Part shown: positions 1-6,850 of the stretch, in pieces
How the letters are laid out: every line of letters starts with the position of its first letter
Numbering within the stretch: position 1 is the stretch's first letter
The notes under the pieces: generated by a model
Databases searched by the model: none
Seen by the model: the letters and a program-made list of their open reading frames with translations, nothing else
What the model was told of the DNA's origin: nothing
Origin: an uncultured Petrimonas sp.
GTDB lineage: Bacteria > Bacteroidota > Bacteroidia > Bacteroidales > Dysgonomonadaceae
Length of the DNA stretch: 15,734 nt
Assembly: GCA_934621705.1 (NCBI GenBank)
Contig: CAKTUP010000035.1
Coordinates: 1 to 15,734 of the forward strand
Reading direction: 5' to 3'
Program-made: the position numbers and the translations under genes

Positions 1-271
1 GCTCGAAACTCATCAGGACAGTCGAAATATCCAATAAATTCAGTTTAACGGAAATTATCAGCGTATTTCCATCGGCCACCGGAAGAACAAACAGATTCAT
101 AACCCGCGCGTTGTTGCTTTCTACAATGCGGGCAATATCGGTAATTGTATAATCCACCAGCGGAATTTCCAGGATGATGAGCGAGTTTTCCGTGTCTGAA
201 AGCCCCAGAAAGTTCTCCGGCGTAAACGATACCGATTGTTTTTCTATCTGACGTGTGATAAAATCTTTCAT
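1..271 (-). CDS. Small ACT-like domain protein, related to the C-terminus of CBS-ACT proteins (3' end outside window)
   Basis: Hand translation from the ATG at 271 leftwards gives 90 open codons that run off the window edge. From about residue 24 it resembles the ACT-like C-terminal domain that follows two CBS domains in Bacteroidales CBS proteins: a beta strand (SLIILEIP), a helix with DYTITDIARIVESNNARV, then strands around LFVLPV and TLIISVKL. An in-frame TAA sits 7 nt upstream of the ATG, and the divergent pdxJ starts only about 140 nt away, so two CBS domains (over 100 residues) cannot fit upstream. It is therefore either a stand-alone ACT-like protein or a CBS-ACT gene that lost its 5' half. 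It is transcribed divergently from pdxJ. The family assignment rests on pattern memory; the ligand is unknown. The reading frame itself is clear. Confidence 0.6.
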   Translation of the reverse strand, partial: MKDFITRQIEKQSVSFTPENFLGLSDTENSLIILEIPLVDYTITDIARIVESNNARVMNLFVLPVADGNTLIISVKLNLLDISTVLMSFE

Positions 272-301
272 CTGTTCTTAGGCAAAACCGTTATTTCGTA
301 T

Positions 302-327
302 TAATTTTGTAACGTTTTACAAAGATG
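302..327. promoter_or_regulatory. Divergent promoter region with 7-bp inverted repeat
   Basis: The gap between the leftward ACT-like gene and pdxJ holds a perfect palindrome: arms TTTGTAA (306-312) and TTACAAA (317-323) around CGTT. A plus-strand TAATTTTG (302-309) matches the Bacteroidota -7 consensus TAnnTTTG. A minus-strand CATCTTTG (327-320) matches all but one position. Neither has a good TTG about 20 nt upstream, so promoter activity is uncertain. The two -7 candidates flank the palindrome and could not be occupied by two polymerases at once. Confidence 0.35.
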
Positions 328-412
328 GGAATTTTTTGGATAATAAATGGCTTTAACCGGCTTTTTATCGTTCCGCATCGAAAAAGAATACCGGTTTATT
401 TTTACGAGAATA

Positions 413-1150
413 ATGACAAAACTAAGTGTAAATATCAATAAAATTGCCACGCTGCGAAATTCGAGGGGAGGCAATATTCCTGATGTGCTGCAGGTCGCCT
501 TCGACTGCCAGCTATTTGGAGCTGAAGGCATTACTGTGCATCCCCGCCCCGACGAACGCCACATCCGTTATGCCGATGTGTATGACTTGCAGCCCAAAGT
601 TACAACGGAATTCAACATCGAAGGAAATCCTTCTCCGGAATTCGTGTCGCTGATAAAAAAAATACGCCCCACGCAGGTAACGCTGGTTCCCGACGCCCAC
701 GACGTACTGACGTCCGATACCGGTTGGGATACCATTGAACACAAAGATTTCCTGACCGAAGTGGTCAACGAGTTTCAATCGATGGGCGTTCGCACTTCCA
801 TTTTTGTGAATACCGATCTGGAAATGATAAAAATGGTATCGAAAATAGGCGCAGACCGAATTGAACTGTACACCGGCCCTTATGCCGAAGAATACAAAAC
901 TGACAGGGAAAAGGCGGTTGCCCCTTATGTTGAGGCAGCAACACTTGCCAAGAAGCTGGGATTGGGCGTAAATGCCGGCCACGACTTGAATCTGGAGAAC
1001 TTGAATTACCTTTACGTAAACATTCCGTGGCTCAAGGAGGTATCTATCGGACACTCGCTTATCAGCGACGCGCTTTACCTGGGTTTGGAAAAAACAATTA
1101 AAGCTTATAAAAATTGTTTAAATACGCCTACGGAAAATGCAAGACAATAG
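413..1150 (+). CDS. pdxJ: Pyridoxine 5'-phosphate synthase PdxJ
   Basis: PdxJ condenses 1-deoxy-D-xylulose 5-phosphate with 3-amino-2-oxopropyl phosphate to make pyridoxine 5'-phosphate, in the DXP-dependent vitamin B6 pathway, in the cytoplasm. The 245-residue product matches the usual length (about 240). Family motifs are present in order: [16 protein letters not shown] near the N-terminus, [10 protein letters not shown] (His43, phosphate/active site), EFNIEGNP (about 67-73), [16 protein letters not shown] (91-106), [11 protein letters not shown] (His190) and [11 protein letters not shown] (about 211-221). The frame stays open upstream to an ATG at 347, but that start would add 22 residues unlike any PdxJ; the ATG at 413 puts the family's KLSVNI strand at residues 3-8. 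The gene leads directly into exbB 38 nt downstream and may be co-transcribed with it. Confidence 0.96.
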   Translation: MTKLSVNINKIATLRNSRGGNIPDVLQVAFDCQLFGAEGITVHPRPDERHIRYADVYDLQPKVTTEFNIEGNPSPEFVSLIKKIRPTQVTLVPDAHDVLTSDTGWDTIEHKDFLTEVVNEFQSMGVRTSIFVNTDLEMIKMVSKIGADRIELYTGPYAEEYKTDREKAVAPYVEAATLAKKLGLGVNAGHDLNLENLNYLYVNIPWLKEVSIGHSLISDALYLGLEKTIKAYKNCLNTPTENARQ

Positions 1151-1188
1151 AATATTATTATCTTTACATAGTTTAAAAAATTGACTCA

Positions 1189-1881
1189 ATGAATTTGTTA
1201 CAAATTGCTCCGGTTCAAGATACCTTGCAACAAATAACTACTGCGGTTGAACCTGCTACTTCAATGAACGCCTTAGACCTTGCATTTAAAGGGGGCTGGC
1301 TGATGATTGTTTTGTTGGTGCTTTTGCTCCTGTCGGTGTACGTTCTTATTGAACGAACGCTGGTGATAAACAAAGCAGGAAAAGAAGACAACTCGTTTAT
1401 GAACCGCATAAAGGATTACATTCTCGACGGGAAGATCGAGACGGCCATGACGCTTTGCCGCAATACCAACACGCCGTCGGCGAGAATGGTTGAAAAAGGG
1501 ATTTCCCGTTTGGGCAGGCCCACGGCAGATGTGATGTCGGCGATAGAAAACCAGGGAAATATCGAAATTTCCAAACTGGAAAAAGGATTGCCGCTACTGG
1601 CTACCACCGCATCGGGTGCGCCTATGATCGGGTTTCTGGGAACCGTTACCGGAATGGTTAAGGCTTTTATGAGCATGGCCAGCGCCGGAGCAAATGTGGA
1701 TGTGAATATTTTATCGACGGGTATTTACGAAGCGCTGGTAACAACCGTTGGCGGGCTTATCGTGGGAATTATCGCGTTGTTTGCATACAACTACCTCACC
1801 ACCCGCATAAAAGGCATTGTAAACAAGCTGGAAATGCGGATTATGGAATTTATGGATATTTTGAACGAACCGGCAGTATAA
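1189..1881 (+). CDS. exbB: ExbB / TolQ / MotA-family proton channel protein
   Basis: The 230-residue inner-membrane protein forms the proton-conducting channel that, with ExbD, powers a TonB-type transducer. Three membrane segments fit the ExbB topology: about 36-55 (WLMIVLLVLLLLSVYVL), 141-163 (including GAPMIGFLGTVTGMVKAF) and 183-203 (LVTTVGGLIVGIIALFAY). A cytoplasmic stretch between the first two carries the KGLPLLATTASGAP lead-in typical of the MotA/TolQ/ExbB domain. It follows pdxJ and is followed by exbD and tonB on the same strand, so the Ton energising complex is encoded together. TolQ is a close relative, but the neighbouring transducer favours the ExbB call. A possible weak -7 element (TATCTTTA) lies just upstream of the start. 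Confidence 0.93.
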   Translation: MNLLQIAPVQDTLQQITTAVEPATSMNALDLAFKGGWLMIVLLVLLLLSVYVLIERTLVINKAGKEDNSFMNRIKDYILDGKIETAMTLCRNTNTPSARMVEKGISRLGRPTADVMSAIENQGNIEISKLEKGLPLLATTASGAPMIGFLGTVTGMVKAFMSMASAGANVDVNILSTGIYEALVTTVGGLIVGIIALFAYNYLTTRIKGIVNKLEMRIMEFMDILNEPAV

Positions 1882-1883
1882 AA

Positions 1884-1920
1884 GGCCATCGGCCGTTGGC
1901 TATTAGCTGTTAGCTTGTTG
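1884..1920 (+). repeat. Heptamer array A (RGCYRTT units) between exbB and exbD
   Basis: Two bases after the exbB stop the sequence reads as consecutive 7-bp words: GGCCATC, GGCCGTT, GGCTATT, AGCTGTT, then AGCT. It is non-coding and runs into 7-bp-like words CCCAACG, CCCTTG, CCCAACG, CTCTAAG just before the exbD start. It belongs to the same family as the arrays at 3214, 10818, 10940 and 12927. Confidence 0.8.
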
Positions 1921-1956
1921 CCCAACGCCCTTGCCCAACGCTCTAAGCTTAAAAAG

Positions 1957-2364
1957 ATGGCATTAAAACAACGATTCAACGTAGAAGCAAGCTTCAGCAT
2001 GGCATCCATGACTGACGTGATATTTCTGTTGCTTATCTTCTTTATGATAACGTCCACCATTGTGGTGCCCAACGCTATAAAAGTTTTGCTTCCCAAAGCG
2101 CAACAACAGGCTCAGGCAAAACCCATTACACGGGTAACTATCGACAAGAACCTAACCTATTATGTTGCGAATGCAAACGAAACCGAACGCCCGGTCACTT
2201 TCGAGCAGATCACGCCGTTTTTGCAATCGGTTTACTCTGCCGAACCGGATATTTTCGTGGCGCTGTATGCCGATGAGGAGGTGCCTTATCGGGAAATTGT
2301 GAAAATTCTGGATATTGCCAATCAGAACCAGTTTAAAATGGTGCTGATGACGAGGCCGAATTAA
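1957..2364 (+). CDS. exbD: ExbD / TolR-family proton channel subunit
   Basis: The 135-residue protein is a single-span inner-membrane subunit that works with ExbB. Its N-terminal cytoplasmic tail is followed by the membrane helix around MTDVIFLLLIFFMI, with Asp20 at the position of the protonatable Asp conserved in ExbD/TolR. A periplasmic domain follows, ending in VPYREIVKILDIANQNQFKMVLMTRP, which is typical of the family. The start was placed at ATG 1957. A TTG at 1915 in the same frame would add 14 residues encoded by the intergenic repeat, which is unlikely. Only one exbD copy is seen here. No Shine-Dalgarno is visible. The gap to tonB is 52 nt and contains an inverted repeat. Confidence 0.92.
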   Translation: MALKQRFNVEASFSMASMTDVIFLLLIFFMITSTIVVPNAIKVLLPKAQQQAQAKPITRVTIDKNLTYYVANANETERPVTFEQITPFLQSVYSAEPDIFVALYADEEVPYREIVKILDIANQNQFKMVLMTRPN

Positions 2365-2382
2365 ACGAAGAATTCTCAACTC

Positions 2383-2405
2383 TGTCAAAGTTCAGTATTT
2401 TGACA
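2383..2405 (+). promoter_or_regulatory. 7-bp inverted repeat in the exbD-tonB gap
   Basis: TGTCAAA (2383-2389) and TTTGACA (2399-2405) are perfect inverted arms separated by 9 nt, ending 11 nt before the tonB ATG. There is no T-run, so it is not an intrinsic terminator. It could be an mRNA hairpin near the tonB start or a protein-binding site; function unknown. Confidence 0.4.
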
Positions 2406-2416
2406 AAGATCAATCA

Positions 2417-3208
2417 ATGACAATTACAAGAGAAAAAATATCAGGGATTATCGGGACAGCCATTTTTGCCGTGCTGCTCCTGTTGCTGCTGTTATTCTCT
2501 TATTTTAAATTATACACTCCGCCGCAAGAGTTGGAAGGCATCCCCGTGATGTTCGGAAACGTGGAAGACGCCTTTGGCACAACGGAATCACCCATGAACG
2601 AAATTGTTCCGGTACCGGCGCAGCAAACACCATCCGTTCCCGAATACTCACCTAACGAACCGTTGATCACTCAAAATACCGAACCCACCATAGACGTTAC
2701 CGCTCAACGCGAAGAAGAACGCCGTCGCCGCGAACAATTAGCCGAGCAACGTCGTTTACAAGAAGAGGCCGCACGCCGGCAGCGCGAAGAAGAAGCCCGG
2801 AAACGGGAGATCAATCAGCAAATGAGCGGATTGTTCGGTGAGAATTCAGGTAGCCGGGGTGAAACAGAAGGCACAGGAACACAGGGCGTTTCCACGGGAA
2901 ATGCTTCGCAGGGAGCCACATCGGGAATAGGTGGAATTGGCACGTTCGATTTGGGTGGCCGCAGTTTGGGTTCAGGTGGTTTAGCCCAGCCCAATTACTC
3001 GGTAAACGATTACGGAACGGTAGTTGTGAACATCACGGTTGACCCGCGCGGAAATGTTATAAACGCCGAAATTGGACGCGGAACAAATACTCCCAACAAT
3101 TCACTTCGAAACGAAGCGCTTCGCGCCGCCCGCCGAACCCGGTTCAATGCGATAAACTCCACCAACAATCAGCAGGGAACCATCACCTATCGGTTCAATC
3201 TGAATTAG
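2417..3208 (+). CDS. TonB-family energy transducer
   Basis: The 263-residue protein couples the ExbB/ExbD proton channel to outer-membrane transporters. An N-terminal membrane anchor spans about residues 9-31 (FAVLLLLLLLFSYF). After a Pro/Thr-rich stretch (60-95), a highly charged Arg/Glu/Gln segment (97-133) should form a long helix or coiled coil. A Gly/Ser-rich linker (140-190) leads to a C-terminal TonB-like domain (about 193-263) with VVVNITVDPRGNVINAEIGRG and LRNEALRAARRTRF. The charged helix resembles TolA as well as TonB, so a TolA-like role cannot be excluded, but the C-terminal domain and the single exbB/exbD pair favour TonB. Start and stop are well defined. The downstream gap carries heptamer arrays. 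Confidence 0.88.
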   Translation: MTITREKISGIIGTAIFAVLLLLLLLFSYFKLYTPPQELEGIPVMFGNVEDAFGTTESPMNEIVPVPAQQTPSVPEYSPNEPLITQNTEPTIDVTAQREEERRRREQLAEQRRLQEEAARRQREEEARKREINQQMSGLFGENSGSRGETEGTGTQGVSTGNASQGATSGIGGIGTFDLGGRSLGSGGLAQPNYSVNDYGTVVVNITVDPRGNVINAEIGRGTNTPNNSLRNEALRAARRTRFNAINSTNNQQGTITYRFNLN

Positions 3209-3213
3209 CGTTT

Positions 3214-3230
3214 GGCTATTGGCTATTAGC
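3214..3230 (+). repeat. Heptamer array B (GGCTATT x2 + AGC) after tonB
   Basis: Five bases after the tonB stop come GGCTATT, GGCTATT and AGC, the same words as in the other RGCYRTT arrays. This is the shortest member of the family in the window. Confidence 0.7.
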
Positions 3231-3247
3231 ATCAAATTTACGCCAAA

Positions 3248-3293
3248 GTCTATCGTCTAAAAGTCTATTGTCTATCCGTCCTGGCTCCTGGCT
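3248..3293 (+). repeat. Second heptamer family (GTCTATY) plus CTGGCTC doublet
   Basis: Successive words GTCTATC, GTCTAAAA, GTCTATT, GTCTATCC and GTC are followed by CTGGCTC and CTGGCT. Word period is 7-8 bp. The array lies in the tonB/DJ-1 gap, 17 nt after array B, and no reading frame or conserved RNA is apparent in it. Confidence 0.7.
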
Positions 3294-3326
3294 TTATTAT
3301 CCCAACACTCTAAATATTTAACTGAA

Positions 3327-3872
3327 ATGAAAAAAGTAGCATTATTTTTAGCCAACGGTTTTGAAGAAATTGAAGCCTTGGGAACGATTGACATTTTGAG
3401 AAGAGCGCAAATTCCGGTAGAAACCGTATCGATATCAGACGACAAACATGTAACCGGAGCGCACAACATTACCGTTTTAGCAGACAAAACTTTCTCCGAA
3501 CTGGACTTTGCGGATGTTGATGTGTTAGTTCTTCCCGGTGGAATGCCCGGCGCAAAACACCTCAACGAACACGAAGAGTTGAAAAAACACGTTAAAGAAT
3601 TTGCAGAACAAGGCAAAAACGTAGCCGCCATTTGCGCCGCACCAATGGTTCTGGGCGGATTAGGCCTTCTCGACGGGAAAAAAGCCACAACTTATCCCGG
3701 TTTCGAACCTGAATTAATTGGCGCAATCGCCACCGGCGAAAAAGTGGTGGTTTCCGATAATATTATTACGGGAAAAGGTCCCGGCCTCGTTTTCGATTTT
3801 GCGTTGCAATTGGTAGAAACCATCGCCGGCATAGGCACACGCAAAGAAGTGCAGGAAGGATTACTGCTGTAA
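3327..3872 (+). CDS. DJ-1/PfpI family protein (YajL/ThiJ-like)
   Basis: The 181-residue protein belongs to the DJ-1/PfpI class-I-amidotransferase-like fold. The nucleophile elbow AAICAAPMVLG places the reactive cysteine at Cys103, and the GFEEIEA motif supplies Glu16, equivalent to the Glu that hydrogen-bonds the cysteine in DJ-1/YajL. The VLPGGMPGA loop (68-76) and ITGKGPGLVFDFALQLVE near the C-terminus also match. Length is typical of the DJ-1 subfamily rather than the larger Hsp31 proteins. Biochemical roles reported for this family (chaperone, oxidative-stress protection, glyoxalase-like or deglycase activity) are disputed, so no precise reaction is claimed. It follows tonB by 118 nt of repeat-rich DNA and ends at a hairpin, so it is probably the last gene of the pdxJ-exb-tonB group. 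Confidence 0.92.
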   Translation: MKKVALFLANGFEEIEALGTIDILRRAQIPVETVSISDDKHVTGAHNITVLADKTFSELDFADVDVLVLPGGMPGAKHLNEHEELKKHVKEFAEQGKNVAAICAAPMVLGGLGLLDGKKATTYPGFEPELIGAIATGEKVVVSDNIITGKGPGLVFDFALQLVETIAGIGTRKEVQEGLLL

Positions 3873-3923
3873 ACTTTTCACTGCACATATTCTCGAACGC
3901 CATAATTTTATTTTTAAAATTAA

Positions 3924-3978
3924 CGGTGCAAAGAATTGGTTATTAACAAAAAACCAACTATCTTTGCACCGTTTTTTT
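3924..3978 (+). terminator. Intrinsic terminator after the DJ-1 gene, overlapping the rpsA promoter
   Basis: CGGTGCAAAG (3924-3933) pairs perfectly with CTTTGCACCG (3962-3971). An inner stem TTGGTT/AACCAA is also possible, and seven T residues follow (3972-3978). As RNA this is a good rho-independent terminator for transcription from the DJ-1 side. Confidence 0.75.
3936..3966 (+). promoter_or_regulatory. rpsA promoter (Bacteroidota -33/-7)
   Basis: TTG at 3936-3938, a 20-nt spacer, then TATCTTTG at 3959-3966 matches the Bacteroidota primary-sigma consensus (TTG-N19-21-TAnnTTTG). Transcription would start near 3973, inside the T-run, giving an AU-rich leader of about 55 nt before the rpsA ATG. 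The promoter elements lie within the terminator hairpin DNA. Confidence 0.75.
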
Positions 3979-4027
3979 CGACAATATAAAGTCTAACTTA
4001 TTTAAATTATTAATTTTTAAACAACAA

Positions 4028-6013
4028 ATGACAGACAATTTACAAACTGTGGCTCCCATAGAGGAATTCGACTGGGATGCGTACGCAAAAGGTGAAGTCT
4101 ACACCAAAGAGAACAAAGAAAAACTTACCGAAAGCTACGACAACACGTTGAGCAAAATCAACGACAAAGAAGTGGTAAACGGTATTGTTACCTCCATGAA
4201 CAAACGCGAAGTGGTTGTAAACATCGGATTCAAATCGGATGGCGTTGTATCAACAAACGAGTTTAAGTACAACCCCGAATTGAAAATCGGCGACGAAGTA
4301 GAAGTCTATATCGAAAGCCAGGAAGACAAAAACGGACAACTTATTCTCTCGCACAAAAAAGCACGCGCTTCGCGCTCTTGGGATCGCGTAAACGCAGCGC
4401 TTGAAAACAACGAAGTAATCAAAGGCTACATCAAATGCCGCACCAAAGGCGGTATGATCGTTGACGTGTTCGGCATCGAAGCATTCTTGCCGGGTTCGCA
4501 AATCGACGTGAAGCCGATTCGCGATTATGACATCTTCGTTGACAAAACAATGGAATTCAAGGTAGTAAAAATCAATCCTGAGTTCAAAAACGTGGTTGTT
4601 TCGCACAAAGCTCTTATCGAAGAAGAACTGGAACAACAGAAAAAAGAAATTATTTCGAGACTCGAAAAAGGCCAGGTACTCGAAGGTGTGGTTAAAAACA
4701 TCACTTCCTACGGCGTATTCGTTGACCTGGGCGGCGTTGACGGCCTGATCCACATCACCGACCTTTCGTGGGGACGCATCCAGCATCCGGACGAAGTGGT
4801 GAAATTGGACGACAAGATCAACGTGGTAATTCTCGATTTCGATGACGACAAAAAACGTATCGCTCTCGGCCTGAAACAATTGACTCCTCATCCGTGGGAT
4901 GCTATGGACGATACGCTGAAAGTGGGCGACATTGTGAAAGGAAAAGTGGTTGTTATCGCCGATTACGGAGCATTTGTTGAAGTGGCTCCCGGCGTTGAAG
5001 GCTTGATCCACGTATCGGAAATGAGCTGGACACAGCACTTACATAGCGCACAAGACTTCATGAAAGTGGGCGACGATGTGGAAGCCGTGATTCTTACGCT
5101 CGATAAAGAAGACCGCAAAATGTCGTTGGGCGTTAAACAACTCAAACCCGATCCATGGGAAAATATCGAAGAAAAATATCCCGTTGGAAGCACGCACACA
5201 GCAACCGTTCGCAACTTCACCAACTTTGGCGCGTTCGTTGAAATTGAAGAAGGCGTTGAAGGTTTGATCCACATTTCTGACCTTTCGTGGACGAAAAAGA
5301 TCAAACACCCGAGCGAAGTTACCGAAATTGGTGCTCCCATCGAAGTTCAGGTTCTTGAAATCGACAAAGAAAATCGTCGCTTAAGCCTCGGACACAAACA
5401 ACTGGAGGAAAATCCGTGGGATGTATTCGAAACCATTTTCACAGCCGGTTCGGTTCACGAAGGCACCGTTCTCGAATTTGTGGATAAAGGCGCGGTAATT
5501 TCATTGCCTTACGGCGTTGAAGGTTTTGCCACTCCGAAACACCTGGTAAAAGAAGACGGTTCGCAAGCGCAGGTTGACGACAAACTGGAATTTAGAGTTA
5601 TCGAATTCAACAAAGACGCCAAACGCATTATCGTTTCGCACAGCCGTATTCACGAAGACGCGCAAGGCGGTGACGAAAGCAGAAGAGGAGGAAAACGTCA
5701 GGGCAAGAAAGAAAGCCAGCCGTCTGCCATGGTAACTCCCGTAATGGAAAAAACTACGCTGGGCGATATCGAAGAACTGGCTGCTTTGAAAGAAAAACTC
5801 GATAACCAAAAAGTTGCCGCTTTCAAAAAAGAAGCCAAAGCTAAAGCTAAAAAAGAGGAAGCTGCCACTGCTGAAACCGAAGAAGCTGTTATAGCCGAAG
5901 TAAAGGAAGAACCTGTAACTGAAGCAAATGCAACGGAAGAAGCAAAGGTTGAAACTCCTGCAGAAGAGCCGGCTGCCGAAGCGAAAGCTGAAGAAGCAAA
6001 AAGCGAAGAATAA
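4028..6013 (+). CDS. rpsA: 30S ribosomal protein S1
   Basis: S1 binds mRNA on the small ribosomal subunit. The 661-residue product contains six S1/OB-fold repeats at about 47-111, 128-194, 216-284, 300-371, 386-458 and 474-540. Repeats 3-5 are the most canonical, with the YGVFVDLGGVDGLIH / YGAFVEVAPGVEGLIH / FGAFVEIEEGVEGLIH motif followed by DLSW or EMSW; repeats 1, 2 and 6 are more diverged. After repeat 6, a tail of about 115 residues starts with a basic patch (SRRGGKRQGKK, 551-561), then a short conserved-looking segment (TTLGDIEELAALKEKL) and a Lys/Glu/Ala-rich low-complexity end. The N-terminus is acidic. It has its own promoter and a strong terminator, so it is probably monocistronic. 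No Shine-Dalgarno precedes the ATG, as usual in this phylum. Confidence 0.96.
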   Translation: MTDNLQTVAPIEEFDWDAYAKGEVYTKENKEKLTESYDNTLSKINDKEVVNGIVTSMNKREVVVNIGFKSDGVVSTNEFKYNPELKIGDEVEVYIESQEDKNGQLILSHKKARASRSWDRVNAALENNEVIKGYIKCRTKGGMIVDVFGIEAFLPGSQIDVKPIRDYDIFVDKTMEFKVVKINPEFKNVVVSHKALIEEELEQQKKEIISRLEKGQVLEGVVKNITSYGVFVDLGGVDGLIHITDLSWGRIQHPDEVVKLDDKINVVILDFDDDKKRIALGLKQLTPHPWDAMDDTLKVGDIVKGKVVVIADYGAFVEVAPGVEGLIHVSEMSWTQHLHSAQDFMKVGDDVEAVILTLDKEDRKMSLGVKQLKPDPWENIEEKYPVGSTHTATVRNFTNFGAFVEIEEGVEGLIHISDLSWTKKIKHPSEVTEIGAPIEVQVLEIDKENRRLSLGHKQLEENPWDVFETIFTAGSVHEGTVLEFVDKGAVISLPYGVEGFATPKHLVKEDGSQAQVDDKLEFRVIEFNKDAKRIIVSHSRIHEDAQGGDESRRGGKRQGKKESQPSAMVTPVMEKTTLGDIEELAALKEKLDNQKVAAFKKEAKAKAKKEEAATAETEEAVIAEVKEEPVTEANATEEAKVETPAEEPAAEAKAEEAKSEE

Positions 6014-6037
6014 TTTTCTTCCTTACCTATTGATACG

Positions 6038-6071
6038 AAAAAAAGCTGCCCAATTTGGAGGCAGCTTTTTT
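6038..6071. terminator. Bidirectional intrinsic terminator between rpsA and the lipoprotein gene
   Basis: AAAAGCTGCC (6041-6050) pairs with GGCAGCTTTT (6060-6069) around a 9-nt loop. T-runs follow on the plus strand (6066-6071) and, read on the minus strand, from 6044 to 6038. It lies between the convergent ends of rpsA and the lipoprotein gene and can serve both. Confidence 0.85.
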
Positions 6072-6097
6072 GTTGGCATTATTTATATTCACGTGAA

Positions 6098-6826
6098 TTA
6101 TTGAGCCGAACTTTTCATTTTCATACTATAAACTTGAGATTCGAGCAATTCTTCTCTATCTTTCACGTAATAGTAAAATTTAATATTGACATCTTTGTTT
6201 TGTCCGGCATACATTTGTCTCAATGCCCGCATATCAACGGCAATCAGGTCTCCCATTGCTTTTTCGGTAGCGCCTTCTTTCGGTGTTCCCGTTTTGGAAA
6301 GACGAATATCAATTTTTATTTCATCGGGATATTGTTCTGTTGTGTTTCTTTTGTTGAAAGTAACAACAGGCGTTTCGCCTTCTTTACCCATAAAATAATA
6401 TTCGAAAAGCCATTTATCGCCAAAGTAAACACCTTCGGAATCAAACGCAGGTCTTCTTATTTCGGTGAAATGGAGTGGATTTTCAACTTCCGTAACCGGA
6501 GTCATTCGCAGAAAAGTATCTTTAATATCAACCACATCTCCCTGAATACCAACTTTATTAGCATTTACATTGCCGCCTATTGGTGTATAACCATAACTTT
6601 CTTCCCAATTATAATGGAAAAACTTAAAAGTACCCGGTTCCATCAGCATCATTTTATCCGATGTAATAAATCTGCCGTTAAGAGTTTTGCCATATATAAC
6701 ACCACTTGCCTGATCGATATACACAATGTTCGATTCACTAAAGTTCTGATTGCCATCAAGACAAGAAGTCATTGTAAGCCCAAGGCTTACTGCAATAAAA
6801 AATAAAATCAATTTTCTCATATACAT
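6098..6826 (-). CDS. Predicted lipoprotein of unknown function, third gene of an ECF sigma operon
   Basis: The 242-residue product starts MYMRKLILFF, has a hydrophobic stretch to residue 20, and a lipobox ending in TMTSC with Cys22 as the probable lipidated residue, so it should be exported and lipid-anchored. An alternative start at Met3 (6820) gives a more ordinary signal peptide. The mature part is rich in beta-strand-like sequence. The last third (EIKIDIRLSKTG, IAVDMRALRQMY, VNIKFYYYVKD) looks like a beta-sandwich, reminiscent of NigD-like lipoproteins of Bacteroidales, but the resemblance is weak and I do not assign the family. It lies 24 nt downstream of the barrel protein on the same strand, so it is probably co-transcribed with the sigma factor operon. 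Confidence 0.75.
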   Translation of the reverse strand: MYMRKLILFFIAVSLGLTMTSCLDGNQNFSESNIVYIDQASGVIYGKTLNGRFITSDKMMLMEPGTFKFFHYNWEESYGYTPIGGNVNANKVGIQGDVVDIKDTFLRMTPVTEVENPLHFTEIRRPAFDSEGVYFGDKWLFEYYFMGKEGETPVVTFNKRNTTEQYPDEIKIDIRLSKTGTPKEGATEKAMGDLIAVDMRALRQMYAGQNKDVNIKFYYYVKDREELLESQVYSMKMKSSAQ

Positions 6827-6850
6827 AATTAATTAAAAATTTAGAATTCA

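Noticed and set aside
347..412. PdxJ start 22 codons upstream
   Set aside because: PdxJ proteins begin just before the LSVNINK strand. The ATG at 413 gives the normal length, and the upstream residues match no family feature.
1915..1956. TTG start for ExbD
   Set aside because: The 14 added residues are encoded by repeat words, while the ATG at 1957 directly precedes a typical ExbD N-terminus.
4250..5308. Long minus-strand open frames inside rpsA
   Set aside because: They arise from the codon bias of the S1 repeats. Products are Phe/Val/Asp-rich with no recognisable motifs, and rpsA is unambiguous.
6101..6805. Long plus-strand open frame antisense to the lipoprotein gene
   Set aside because: Its product is rich in Phe, Ile, His and Asn with no domain, as expected for a shadow frame. 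The minus-strand product has a signal peptide, a lipobox and operon context.
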